Assembly: GCA_050180705.1 (NCBI GenBank)
Contig: JBFXDX010000001.1
Span: forward strand, 496,001 to 560,000
Reading direction: 5' to 3'
Origin: SB25 sp050180705
Lineage (GTDB): Bacteria > Bacteroidota > Bacteroidia > Bacteroidales > Tenuifilaceae
Length of the DNA: 64,000 nucleotides
The notes under the pieces were generated by a model. It had not been told where the DNA came from and did not search any database. It saw nothing but the letters and a program-made list of their open reading frames with translations. A program made the translations under genes and the position numbers. Of this stretch, positions 52,311-60,670 are shown one piece after another; positions within the stretch are counted from its first letter, which is position 1; every line of letters starts with the position of its first letter.

Positions 52311-53066
52311 ATGGGAATCCGATTAAAAATAGTTGCAGGTTTTGTTATACTCGCTTCGTTATTAGTAATATCTGGGTTGATATCAATTTTTGAACTAACG
52401 AAACTGGGGAACTCTGTAAACAACCTTATTAACGATAACTATCGAAGTATTGACTACTCGAAACAGATGACACAAAGTCTCGAAAAACAGAAAAAATCGT
52501 TAATTATGGCAATAAACGGGGAAAACGAAAAAGCGCTTGCCCTATTTTTAAATTCTAAGGTTGAGTTTGAGGAAAATCTACGAAAAGCAGCCAACAACCT
52601 AACCCTTCCGGGCGAAATTGACAAAGTCGATTCAATTGCAGTTTCATTTTCCAACTATACACCAATGGCCGAAGCATTTATTGAGGATGCCAACCATAAT
52701 AATATAAATGTTTACCTAAACAACCTTCAACCTCAAGTTTGGACTATCCAAAATAGGGTAAACAATTTACTTACTATGAATCAGGAAAAACTTTTAGAAA
52801 CGGCTACTCTACTTGAAAAAAGTCCCTACAGAACCATTCTTCCTGGATTAATTGTTGTAATATCAAGCATTCTGTTCTCAATCATTTTTAACTACATGAT
52901 CTTCTACTACCTAATTCGGCCTATCATAAAAATTACAAGGAGCATCAACGAATTTGTAAAGTACAAAAAGCCTTTTGAAGTAACCATTGAAACAAAGGAC
53001 GAACTAAACGATTTGAAAGAGTCGGTTAAGAACTTAATCACCACCAAGAATATTCAAAAAAACTAG
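52311..53066 (+). CDS. HAMP-domain membrane sensor without output domain
   Basis: 251 residues from the ATG at 52311; the in-frame TTG six codons upstream overlaps the promoter element. Two transmembrane helices (about 6-28 and 172-195) flank a roughly 140-residue extracytoplasmic helical region typical of four-helix-bundle chemoreceptor-type sensors. A HAMP domain follows (about 196-245: LIRPIIKITRSINEFVKYKKPFEV, then KDELNDLKESVKNLI). It stops there, with no kinase, cyclase or methyl-accepting domain. The trkH start codon lies 1 bp after its stop, so the two are cotranslated. A regulatory subunit for the potassium transporter is a reasonable inference. Confidence 0.8.
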   Translation: MGIRLKIVAGFVILASLLVISGLISIFELTKLGNSVNNLINDNYRSIDYSKQMTQSLEKQKKSLIMAINGENEKALALFLNSKVEFEENLRKAANNLTLPGEIDKVDSIAVSFSNYTPMAEAFIEDANHNNINVYLNNLQPQVWTIQNRVNNLLTMNQEKLLETATLLEKSPYRTILPGLIVVISSILFSIIFNYMIFYYLIRPIIKITRSINEFVKYKKPFEVTIETKDELNDLKESVKNLITTKNIQKN

Positions 53067-53067
53067 A

Positions 53068-54507
53068 ATGAGACCCCATATCTTACTACGATATATTGGC
53101 TTAGTAATGCTGCTTAATGCTGCATTTATTTTTATTTCGTACCTTATTTCGATATACTATAACGACAGCGGGCAATACCCCTTACTTTTCAGTTTTCTTA
53201 TAACAACACTTATTGGAATCTTCCCTCTTATATTCGTTCCCAAGGCTATAGACCTATCCAATAAAGAATCGTACTTTGTTGTAGTGTTAAGTTGGTTGAT
53301 CTCGTGCTTTATTGGAATGCTTCCGTTCCTGCTATGGGGTGGTGAATTTACCATTATCAAGGCTTTTTTCGAAAGTGTCTCGGGATACACAACCACTGGT
53401 GCATCAATTCTCAATAATATAGAGGCATTGCCTAAAGGATTACTCTTTTGGCGATCATCAATGCACTGGATTGGAGGAATCGGCATTGTTGTATTTATGC
53501 TTGTGATTATACCATCATTAGGAAAAGCACAGATGATGCTATCAAAATCGGAAATTTCGCCCCTAGCGCAAGAGAATTTCAAGTTTAGAACCCGTAAAAT
53601 GCTCAACATAATTCTTTTTGTGTACATTGGACTAACCATAACCGAAATTATCCTCTTAATGGTTTGCGGAATGGGGCTATTCGATGCAGTAAACCATGCA
53701 TTTGCAACAATTGCTACAGGAGGATTCTCAACCAAAAACAATAGCGTTGCATTCTTCAACAGCGTTTCCATTGAAATAGTTATCATGGTGTTTATGTTCT
53801 TATCGGGAATCCATTTTGGGCTACTTTACACAACTCTATCACTCAAGAAATTTAATATTTTCACCTCACCTTTTGTCAAATACTACTTTTGGGTTACAGT
53901 TATAGGAATAGCTATAGTTTCAATTAATTTACACGGAAAAAACTACGATTCGTGGGGTGATAGTATAAGGTATGCATCTTTTCAGGTTATATCTCTTTCG
54001 ACAACAACAGGCTTTGCCAATGCAGATTCATCCGTATGGCCACCTCTATCCATTGGTATAATTATATTCTTCACAATTCAGTGTGCATGCTCTGGATCAA
54101 CATCTGGAGGTATGAAACTCGACAGAGTTGTTATATTTTTCCAAGCATTGAAAAGCCAAATACTTAGAGTACAGCATCCTCAAGCAGTAATTCCAGTCCG
54201 GCTTGGAAAATCAATTATTAACGATGAGGTTGTTAACTCGGTTGTTCTATTTATCGTGGTTTACATTTTAGTGCTACTAATCAGTACACTTATAATTGCA
54301 TCAATGGGAGTTGATCTACTTTCGGGCTTTTCAGCATCAGCAGCAACAATGGGCAATGCTGGACCAGGGTTTGGCTTGGTTGGATCGATGAGCAATTTCT
54401 CGAAACTTCCAGATGCAGCCCTCGCTGTTCTATCATTCGACATGCTTTTAGGACGTTTAGAGATATTTGGATTGATTATGCTATTTATGATTAAATCGTG
54501 GAAATAA
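53068..54507 (+). CDS. trkH: TrkH family potassium uptake protein
   Basis: 479-residue integral membrane channel subunit with the four-fold MPM repeat of Trk/Ktr systems. Selectivity-filter segments are visible: SVSGYTTTGASI (filter 1), FATIATGGFST (2), SLSTTTGFANAD (3) and ATMGNAGPGFG (4). It moves K+ (or Na+) inward and normally needs a cytosolic RCK partner (TrkA/KtrA), which is not adjacent. It is coupled instead to the HAMP protein gene by a 1-bp spacing. A terminator follows at 54531-54554. Confidence 0.93.
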   Translation: MRPHILLRYIGLVMLLNAAFIFISYLISIYYNDSGQYPLLFSFLITTLIGIFPLIFVPKAIDLSNKESYFVVVLSWLISCFIGMLPFLLWGGEFTIIKAFFESVSGYTTTGASILNNIEALPKGLLFWRSSMHWIGGIGIVVFMLVIIPSLGKAQMMLSKSEISPLAQENFKFRTRKMLNIILFVYIGLTITEIILLMVCGMGLFDAVNHAFATIATGGFSTKNNSVAFFNSVSIEIVIMVFMFLSGIHFGLLYTTLSLKKFNIFTSPFVKYYFWVTVIGIAIVSINLHGKNYDSWGDSIRYASFQVISLSTTTGFANADSSVWPPLSIGIIIFFTIQCACSGSTSGGMKLDRVVIFFQALKSQILRVQHPQAVIPVRLGKSIINDEVVNSVVLFIVVYILVLLISTLIIASMGVDLLSGFSASAATMGNAGPGFGLVGSMSNFSKLPDAALAVLSFDMLLGRLEIFGLIMLFMIKSWK

Positions 54508-54530
54508 ACATATCTAATTTTAATTATAAA

Positions 54531-54554
54531 GAGCCTTTGAATTATCAGAGGCTC
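54531..54554 (+). terminator. Terminator of the HAMP-trkH unit
   Basis: GAGCCT-T-TGA pairs with TCA-G-AGGCTC around ATTA/AT, followed by ATATTTTTT. It lies 24 bp after the trkH stop. Confidence 0.82.
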
Positions 54555-54591
54555 ATATTTTTTAGAAACTATCAATTTGTACAAAATAAAA

Positions 54592-54614
54592 AAGCCTCAG
54601 AAAATCTGAGGCTT
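54592..54614 (-). terminator. Terminator of the tRNA-Asp transcription unit
   Basis: AAGCCTCAG (54592-54600) pairs perfectly with CTGAGGCTT (54606-54614). A T-run follows on the minus strand (A-rich 54583-54593), just after the 3' end of the second tRNA. Confidence 0.85.
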
Positions 54615-54623
54615 AAACTTAAG

Positions 54624-54697
54624 CGGTCTGGACGAGACTCGAACTCGCGACCCCATGCGTGACAGGCATGTATTCTAACCAACTGAACTACCAGACC
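54624..54697 (-). tRNA. tRNA-Asp (GTC), second copy
   Basis: 74-nt cloverleaf on the minus strand: acceptor GGTCTGG/CCAGACC with discriminator G, D arm GTTCAGTTGGTTAGAAT, anticodon loop CTGTCAC (anticodon GTC) and T arm with GGTTCGAGTC-type TTCGAGT. CCA is not encoded. It is identical to the copy at 54737-54810. Confidence 0.96.
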
Positions 54698-54736
54698 ATT
54701 ACATATAAAACCCAAAACTCCGCTTTTGAAGTTTTG

Positions 54737-54810
54737 CGGTCTGGACGAGACTCGAACTCGCGACCCCATGCGTGACAGGCATGTATTCTAACCAACTGAA
54801 CTACCAGACC
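54737..54810 (-). tRNA. tRNA-Asp (GTC), first copy
   Basis: Identical to the neighbouring tRNA-Asp: GTC anticodon in CTGTCAC, 7-bp acceptor stem and no encoded CCA. The 39-bp spacer between the copies is short, so they are probably cotranscribed and processed from one precursor ending at the terminator at 54592-54614. Confidence 0.96.
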
Positions 54811-54893
54811 ATTACTAAAAAAGAACTCTTCGTCGTTTTTAAAGCGATGCAAAAGTAAAATAGTTTTCCTAATTATGCAATACCTGCACGCAT

Positions 54894-55427
54894 TTATTTC
54901 GCAAAAAAACTAAAGTTTACGCTTCCGTAAGCGCGATGTTCCTTGAAAAAAGGATGATTGGTAAACATATAACTTCCTGAATGCTCGAGAATAAAGCATC
55001 CACCATCCTCTAATAACTCGCGTTGAAAAATAATATCAGGAATTTGATCAATTCCCTTCAAATCGTATGGAGGATCGGCAAATATGATACTATACTTTGC
55101 TGAACATCTATTTATGAAACTAAATACATCGGCCTTAATAGCCGATAGGTTAGCAACACCCAACTTTTGAGCAGTTTCCTTAATAAAACGATTATGAACA
55201 AAATTAACCTCAATAGAATCGACGCGAACAGCACCTCTCGAAATAAATTCGAAACTAATGCTTCCAGTTCCCGAGAATAAATCGAGAACTCGTAATTCCT
55301 CAAAATCGTAATTATTATTGATTATATTGAATAAACTCTCCTTGGCAAAATCGGTTGTGGGCCTAGCATTAAAACTTTTGGGAGGAGTAAAATGTCGGCC
55401 TCGAAAAGTTCCCCCAACTATTCGCAT
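54894..55427 (-). CDS. rsmD: 16S rRNA (guanine(966)-N(2))-methyltransferase RsmD
   Basis: 177-residue SAM-dependent enzyme methylating G966 of 16S rRNA. The N-terminal MRIVGGTFRGRHF and the RPTTDFAKESLFNII segment are family hallmarks. The SAM motif I is VLDLFSGTGSISFEFISRGA, and the catalytic motif IV is DPPYD. It overlaps the end of the DUF3822 gene by 10 bp, indicating an operon. Confidence 0.95.
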   Translation of the reverse strand: MRIVGGTFRGRHFTPPKSFNARPTTDFAKESLFNIINNNYDFEELRVLDLFSGTGSISFEFISRGAVRVDSIEVNFVHNRFIKETAQKLGVANLSAIKADVFSFINRCSAKYSIIFADPPYDLKGIDQIPDIIFQRELLEDGGCFILEHSGSYMFTNHPFFKEHRAYGSVNFSFFAK

Positions 55428-56266
55428 ATAGCAGTAGCATTAAACAAAGTATAATACTTAACCCGATGCCTTAATAGTTGGTAACTGAAATGTATCGAAT
55501 TATAGTGAATATCTGAGGATACCTGTGCAAAGTAATTTTGCAACAATTTACTAATATCATCATTATTGATAGAGTACCCTAATACATGAACATTTACCTG
55601 TGAAAAATCCAACTTAAGCCCTTTGCAAAAACTTAAAATGTAATAGGCAGCATCTTCTACTGTTCTGTAGTTATAAGCATTCGATGCAACAAATTTTTCG
55701 TCCTCGTGATATACTATACTAAGTTGTTGTTCTGAAAAATAGATCTGCATTAATTTATCAACTCTCAGTATATCGGCATTAAAAAACAATGGAGTAACCG
55801 GAGCCACAAATTTTGTTTTAGATTGAATTTTAAGCCATGCAGTTGATAACGAGTAAGGCATCGAGAATATTAACACATAGCTAGATCCATTAGTCACAGA
55901 GGTATGATGCAACTCGGACTGATCGGGCAATGGCTGTGTTAACTCAAAAAGATCTTTTATCCTTTCAACTACAAATAAATCGTTAGGAACAATTGTGTAC
56001 TGTGATAATGCATAAGAAAAAAGGACTCTTTTGAATTTCTGAGTCAGAATTGGATAGTCCAAAACCATTTTATCAACCTCACTAGCCCATTTTTCATGGC
56101 CAATAATGGTAGACGAAAACTGTTTCGAGACTAAAACAATGTAAGTATTACGAATGGTATCCTTAACCGCAAATGAAAATCCATTCAGGCTAACCTGAAT
56201 GGATAATTCATATACTTCGGTTCGATCTTTATCGAAAGTTTCGTCTATAAGATCTAGTTCATCCAT
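55418..56266 (-). CDS. DUF3822 family protein
   Basis: 282-residue Bacteroidota-specific protein, usually encoded just before rsmD as here. The opening VYELSIQVSLNGFSFAVKDTIRNTYIVL and the central FNADILRVDKLMQIYFSEQQLSIVYHEDEKF match the DUF3822 pattern. The fold is probably actin/ASKHA-like, but ATP-binding motifs are not evident. No signal peptide. Function unknown. It starts 9 bp downstream of the small membrane protein gene. Confidence 0.85.
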   Translation of the reverse strand: MDELDLIDETFDKDRTEVYELSIQVSLNGFSFAVKDTIRNTYIVLVSKQFSSTIIGHEKWASEVDKMVLDYPILTQKFKRVLFSYALSQYTIVPNDLFVVERIKDLFELTQPLPDQSELHHTSVTNGSSYVLIFSMPYSLSTAWLKIQSKTKFVAPVTPLFFNADILRVDKLMQIYFSEQQLSIVYHEDEKFVASNAYNYRTVEDAAYYILSFCKGLKLDFSQVNVHVLGYSINNDDISKLLQNYFAQVSSDIHYNSIHFSYQLLRHRVKYYTLFNATAICE

Positions 56267-56274
56267 AGTAACAA

Positions 56275-56874
56275 CTACTCCCAGTTACCAGCATTATTAG
56301 TAGCCTCGGTCATAGAGCCAACCTTCAAACCTGGATATTTTTCAAGTTTTTTGGCCAAATCGTTAATGTTAATAATTTCCTGATGATCCAATCCTTTTAG
56401 AATAACGTCATTAGGAGCTTTGCACTCGAACACTTTAACTTTAACCTTTGAACCTGTTTCAAGTTCTCCAGCTTTAAGTTCAAACGATTCACCACCCGAA
56501 AAAGGAACAAAGCGTAATGAATCTACAGCGAAATTTTTAAACAAACTATCACGCACAGCAACTTTAATAGTATCACGACGGACTTTACCTAAAGCAACTG
56601 CAATAGAATCATCCGCAGATCCAATTTGTTTAACAACTTTAAATTCACCCTCTTTCAAGAAAGTAATTAAGGTATCAAAACTACCAGTAAATTTACTATA
56701 ACGTGAACGATATGCCAACTGTGCAGTTCTAACGTCTTTTAAACGTTGTATTGTAGCATCGTAACGTTTGCCTTTCTCTTTATCGAAACGAATAGGAGCC
56801 ATAATACTTTCATATACAAAATACGCTACAACCACAATTAGAATCGCAAGTAAAATTTGATATACAGTTTTCAT
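56275..56874 (-). CDS. Conserved single-pass membrane protein
   Basis: 199 residues: one N-terminal transmembrane helix (about 5-24, ILLAILIVVVAYFVYESIM), then a helix with DATIQRLKDVRTAQLAYRSRYSKFTGSFDTLITFLKEG. That layout resembles pilin-like or type II secretion pseudopilin proteins, but without a prepilin peptidase site. The C-terminal domain is beta-rich and lies in the periplasm. It is probably the first gene of an operon with DUF3822 and rsmD. I cannot assign a function. Confidence 0.75.
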   Translation of the reverse strand: MKTVYQILLAILIVVVAYFVYESIMAPIRFDKEKGKRYDATIQRLKDVRTAQLAYRSRYSKFTGSFDTLITFLKEGEFKVVKQIGSADDSIAVALGKVRRDTIKVAVRDSLFKNFAVDSLRFVPFSGGESFELKAGELETGSKVKVKVFECKAPNDVILKGLDHQEIININDLAKKLEKYPGLKVGSMTEATNNAGNWE

Positions 56875-56958
56875 TTTGCAAGAATTGGTTTAAGTTTGCC
56901 TGCAAATTTAATAACATATAATTAAATTCGAACTTCTAAGTAAAATTTATTTGCCCAA

Positions 56959-58371
56959 ATGCTAAAAAACAATATCCAGAACGAGATTATCTCCTACCTA
57001 AACTTCACACCAACCATTGGGCAAATGATTGCAATTGAGAGTTTGGCAAGTTTTGTGGTAAATCCTAAACCCGACAGTTGTATTCTACTTAAAGGATATG
57101 CAGGCACAGGCAAAACATCGATAATTGCAGGCTACGTAAAGGCACTTCAGAAACTTAAAATCAAATTTGAACTATTAGCGCCAACAGGCCGAGCGGCAAA
57201 AGTACTGGCAGATTACTCTAGTGCAAATGCTCAAACCATTCACAAATGCATTTATCGACAGAAAAGTATGAAAGAAGGGCTTGGTAAATTTGTGCTCAAC
57301 TTCAACAAACTAACCAACGCTATATTTATAGTAGATGAAGCCTCCATGCTATCGAATACCTCGTTTGAGGATAGTACATTCGGTTCGGGGAAACTGCTTT
57401 CCGATTTAATTGAGTATGTTCGACAAGGAAATAACTGTAGATTAATTATTGTAGGCGATACAGCCCAACTTCCGCCAGTTGGATTGGATATGAGTCCTGC
57501 TCTGAACTACTCCGAACTTGCGAGTTTCAACCTTGAAGTAAAAGAAATTTTCCTTAATGAGGTTGTCCGACAGGATTCTGAATCGGGAATACTCCACAAT
57601 GCTACTCAAATCAGAAATCTTATAGACTCGGGCAACTTTGTCACACCTAAAATATCTATGGATGATTTCACAGATATTAAAAGGATATCGGGAGGGGAAC
57701 TTCTCGAACATCTATCGGAGGAATACGATAAAAATGGTCGTGAAGGGAATGTTGTGATATGCTACTCTAACAAAAGGGCCAATAAATACAATAATGGCAT
57801 TCGATCTAGGATTTTATTTAACGAGGAAGAACTCTCGGTTGGCGATTACTTAATGGTAACAAGAAATAGCTACTTCTGGGTTGAGGATATGCCCGAAATT
57901 GGATTCATTGCCAATGGCGATATTGTAGAGATTACCAGAATTGGCAAACGACATGAAATGTACGGCTTTAGGTTTGCCGATGTCACAATTAGGCTACTCG
58001 ACGACAATAAACAGTTAATTGATGTACGAATTATACTAGATACTCTAATGCTGGATGGCCCATCGCTTGGTTCAGAACATATGAAAAGCCTGTATCAACA
58101 AATTGCAATGGACTACTCACATATTAAAACCAGCAAGGCAAGGTTAACAAAAATCAAGGAAGATCCATTTTTCAACGCAATGCAAGTTAAATTTGCATAT
58201 GCAGTTACCTGCCATAAAGCACAAGGCGGACAATGGCCAAACATTTTCATCGATCAGGGATTTTTTCGTCCCGAAATGATAAATCGCGAATATCTACGCT
58301 GGCTTTATACCGCCTTTACAAGGGCAACAGAAAAGGTCTATCTGGTTAATTTCGACGAATCTTTTTTCTAG
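56959..58371 (+). CDS. RecD-like superfamily 1 DNA helicase (AAA/UvrD_C_2)
   Basis: 470-residue ATP-dependent helicase of the RecD2/Dda type. Motif I is GYAGTGKTS (46-54), motif II is IVDEASM (124-130), motif III is GDTAQLPPVG (166-175), and the UvrD_C_2 part has FAYAVTCHKAQGGQW with YTAFTRA (motif VI) near the C terminus. It lacks the N-terminal helix-hairpin-helix region of full RecD2 and is short, like the Bacteroidota RecD-like proteins. A role in replication-fork or repair work is inferred. It is divergent from the membrane protein gene. Confidence 0.9.
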   Translation: MLKNNIQNEIISYLNFTPTIGQMIAIESLASFVVNPKPDSCILLKGYAGTGKTSIIAGYVKALQKLKIKFELLAPTGRAAKVLADYSSANAQTIHKCIYRQKSMKEGLGKFVLNFNKLTNAIFIVDEASMLSNTSFEDSTFGSGKLLSDLIEYVRQGNNCRLIIVGDTAQLPPVGLDMSPALNYSELASFNLEVKEIFLNEVVRQDSESGILHNATQIRNLIDSGNFVTPKISMDDFTDIKRISGGELLEHLSEEYDKNGREGNVVICYSNKRANKYNNGIRSRILFNEEELSVGDYLMVTRNSYFWVEDMPEIGFIANGDIVEITRIGKRHEMYGFRFADVTIRLLDDNKQLIDVRIILDTLMLDGPSLGSEHMKSLYQQIAMDYSHIKTSKARLTKIKEDPFFNAMQVKFAYAVTCHKAQGGQWPNIFIDQGFFRPEMINREYLRWLYTAFTRATEKVYLVNFDESFF

Positions 58372-58425
58372 CCCATAGAACAAACTCCATACTTAAAGGT
58401 TTTATACTCTACTAATAATTATTCC

Positions 58426-59118
58426 ATGCTATTCTCTAATCCTCTAATTCACGGATATTTAGTTAAACGCTATAAACGATTTTTAGCCGATATCAAACTC
58501 GACGATGGTTCTGTAGTCACAGCGCACTGTACAAACTCTGGCTCTATGAAAAGTTGTTTAGAGGAAAATGCTGAAGTTTACCTATCGGATAGCATGAATC
58601 CGAACCGCAAAACCCGATATACTTGGGAAATGATTAAAATAAATGGCGACTGGGTTGGAATAAACACCTCGAATCCAAACAAACTTGCGGTTGAAATTGT
58701 AAAAAACAACTTATTGCCCCAACTATCAGGCTACACCGCAGTAAAACCTGAAACAAAATTTGGCGATAGCCGATTCGATGTTTACGCAGAGAACTCTTCG
58801 GAGAAATGCTTCATTGAAGTTAAGAATGTATCGCTAAAAGATGAAAATTATGCACGCTTCCCCGATGCAGTAACAGAACGCGGACAGAAACATCTTGACA
58901 CACTTATAAAGGCTAAACTAGAAGGTTATAGAGCCGTAATGCTCTATATTATTCAACGTTCCGATGTAGAAATCTTCGCTCCTGCTTTCGATATCGACCC
59001 AAAGTATGCGAGCAAATTGAAAACAGCATTCGATAATGGTGTAGAAATAATACCCTTACAGGTAAAAGTCACGCCAACAAGCATTGAACCTGTAAGGGTA
59101 CTTAACTATGAATTATAG
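58426..59118 (+). CDS. sfsA: SfsA family DNA-binding/nuclease-like protein
   Basis: 230-residue protein with the SfsA pattern: FSNPLIHGYLVKRYKRFLADIKLDDG, TAHCTNSGSMKSCLEENAEVYLSDS, FGDSRFDVY and CFIEVKNVSLKDENYARFPDAVTERGQKHLDTL. The last segment has a PD-(D/E)xK nuclease-like E-x-K core. The family was named from sugar fermentation stimulation in Escherichia coli; the biochemical role remains uncertain. Its stop is directly adjacent to the stop of the convergent TPR gene. Confidence 0.93.
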   Translation: MLFSNPLIHGYLVKRYKRFLADIKLDDGSVVTAHCTNSGSMKSCLEENAEVYLSDSMNPNRKTRYTWEMIKINGDWVGINTSNPNKLAVEIVKNNLLPQLSGYTAVKPETKFGDSRFDVYAENSSEKCFIEVKNVSLKDENYARFPDAVTERGQKHLDTLIKAKLEGYRAVMLYIIQRSDVEIFAPAFDIDPKYASKLKTAFDNGVEIIPLQVKVTPTSIEPVRVLNYEL

Positions 59119-60426
59119 CTATTGTACTCGTTTTGTAACTATAGTATCTCTGAAAAAATTCTCCTCTTTAATTTTATCAATGTAATGCTTGGCTAACCAA
59201 ATATTACTTCTAGATTTTGATTTTTCGCTACCATCATCAACCTTTTCTAAATAATCGTTAAGATATTTCATTGAGGTAGAATAATCTTTCATCTGAAAAT
59301 ATGTTTTCCCAATTTTAAATACAAAATCCATATTGCCATTAGAATATTTTTGAGCTTTATCGTAGCATTCTACAGCCAACGTATAGTCGCGATTCTCAAA
59401 ATTGATATCACCCTTTAAATCGTAAATCACTGCAACCAAAGAACTATCGGGCGTGAGCATATTTTCGGTGAAATTGGCAACCTTTAATGCCTTATTTCTA
59501 TCCCCAATCTGAAATAACGCCGAAGAATAAACAAAGTTTAGGAAACTATCGGAACTATCTCGTTTAAATGCTCTCTCAAAATCAGGAATTGATTGATAGT
59601 ACAATCCTGTGCTATATTTATTTATCCCCAAATATTTTGATGTAAAGAATGAAGAATCGCCCAACTCATAAACCGTTGTGAAAACTTCAAGCGACTTCTT
59701 GTACTTTTTTTGATCGGCATACAGTTTCCCTTTTATCTTTAGCAATGGAACATAAAGCGAATCGACCTTTAAAGCAGAGTCCACTTCTGTTATCAAATCC
59801 TCTGTAGGAACTTGAAGCGAAATAAGCAATTTGACATACTTCACAACAATATCCAAATTTTGTTTATTAAGCGAAATGGCAATATTATATGAATTAATAG
59901 CATCAAGATAATTATTAACTTGAGTTGCACAATCGGCACGTTGATCCCAAAAATAAAAGTTAGTTGAATCGTAATTGGTTAACCAACAGTAGTTGAAAAA
60001 TGCCTTGGCATAATCGCCCTCTTTTTTAAGAACAGTTGCATACTGCAATCGTGTATTAACGCAAAGAGAGTCTAACTTCAGTATTTCCTCATACTCCTTT
60101 TTGGCCAGTTTAATATTCCCATAAGAATAAAGACTTCGGGCATAACCTTTAATTGCTGGAATATACGCTGAATCAAACTCCATCGCATTCCTATAGGCTA
60201 TCGATGAACTATCGTAACGCCCTATATTCTCGTAAACAATTCCTTTTAATTGAAAATACCTTAAAGTTTTGTCTTGGCTACTTTGATTCAATAGCAATAG
60301 GGCTTTATTGTAATCGCCCTCAGAAATGGCTACCTCCACCTTTAACAATGAATCGCTTTGAGATTGAGAATAAGTTTTTACTACAACACACTGTAGCAAA
60401 ATCAATAAAAAAAGAAGTTTTTTCAT
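59119..60426 (-). CDS. Exported tetratricopeptide repeat protein
   Basis: 435 residues with a signal peptide (1-20, ending KTYSQ). Then come about ten TPR units, for example YNKALLLLNQSS and KKSLEVFTTVYELGDSSFFTSKYLGINKYSTGLYYQSIPDFERAF. It is presumably periplasmic or at the inner face of the outer membrane and serves as a scaffold; similar TPR proteins accompany T9SS or gliding components, but no evidence here ties it to them. It is convergent with sfsA with no gap. Confidence 0.85.
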   Translation of the reverse strand: MKKLLFLLILLQCVVVKTYSQSQSDSLLKVEVAISEGDYNKALLLLNQSSQDKTLRYFQLKGIVYENIGRYDSSSIAYRNAMEFDSAYIPAIKGYARSLYSYGNIKLAKKEYEEILKLDSLCVNTRLQYATVLKKEGDYAKAFFNYCWLTNYDSTNFYFWDQRADCATQVNNYLDAINSYNIAISLNKQNLDIVVKYVKLLISLQVPTEDLITEVDSALKVDSLYVPLLKIKGKLYADQKKYKKSLEVFTTVYELGDSSFFTSKYLGINKYSTGLYYQSIPDFERAFKRDSSDSFLNFVYSSALFQIGDRNKALKVANFTENMLTPDSSLVAVIYDLKGDINFENRDYTLAVECYDKAQKYSNGNMDFVFKIGKTYFQMKDYSTSMKYLNDYLEKVDDGSEKSKSRSNIWLAKHYIDKIKEENFFRDTIVTKRVQ

Positions 60427-60500
60427 CTATTTTATATTAAATTTTATTGATAAAAATAACAATATTTGTTAAACATTATTGTGTGAAGTTCAATTAGAAT

Positions 60501-60531
60501 TTTGATGTTTCAGAAAGAAGTATTATCATTG
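60501..60531 (+). promoter_or_regulatory. Bacteroidota-type promoter of the trp leader
   Basis: TTTG (60501-60504), then 19 bp, then TATCATTG (60524-60531), one mismatch from TAnnTTTG. Transcription would start around 60537, leaving a short 5' leader before the ATG at 60550. Confidence 0.6.
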
Positions 60532-60549
60532 CAGCATTAAAAACAGACA

Positions 60550-60615
60550 ATGAATCTATCGGTACAAAATATTTGGTGGTGGCTTAGTATAAAATTCAAC
60601 CTAGGGGAATTTTAG
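60550..60615 (+). CDS. trpL: trp leader peptide (21 aa, three consecutive Trp codons)
   Basis: Open frame ATG...TAG of 21 codons, MNLSVQNIWWWLSIK followed by FNLGEF. The Trp codons TGG-TGG-TGG lie at 60574-60582. Stalling there when charged tRNA-Trp is scarce would decide which downstream RNA hairpin forms. Immediately after the Trp codons, CTTAG (60583-60587) and AAAATTC (60591-60597) can pair with CTAAG (60617-60621) and GAATTTT (60607-60613). The frame ends within this hairpin, and the terminator follows 22 bp after its stop. Such a short frame with three Trp codons ahead of a trp gene is unlikely to be chance. Confidence 0.85.
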   Translation: MNLSVQNIWWWLSIKFNLGEF

Positions 60616-60642
60616 GCTAAGTGCTACTTTACAGTATAGGCC
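60583..60642 (+). promoter_or_regulatory. Attenuator switch: pause hairpin and candidate antiterminator
   Basis: Pause hairpin 1:2 pairs 60583-60597 with 60607-60621. The alternative 2:3 structure pairs GGCTA (60615-60619) with TAG(G)CC (60637-60642, one bulged G), closed by TACT (60625-60628) with AGTA (60633-60636). The 2:3 form consumes the first bases of the terminator stem, so the two are mutually exclusive. Confidence 0.55.
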
Positions 60643-60670
60643 GCAGGAAACCCCTGCGGCCTTTGTTTTT
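60638..60670 (+). terminator. trp attenuator terminator
   Basis: AGGCCGCAGG (60638-60647) pairs perfectly with CCTGCGGCCT (60653-60662) around AAACC, followed by TTGTTTTT (60663-60670). It lies between the leader peptide and trpB. Confidence 0.9.

Noticed and set aside
52311..53066. Histidine kinase truncated by frameshift
   Set aside because: No H-box or ATPase motif is found in any frame after the HAMP domain; the sequence passes directly into a complete TrkH.
54572..54769. 65-codon minus-strand frame
   Set aside because: It lies across the two tRNA-Asp genes and a terminator.
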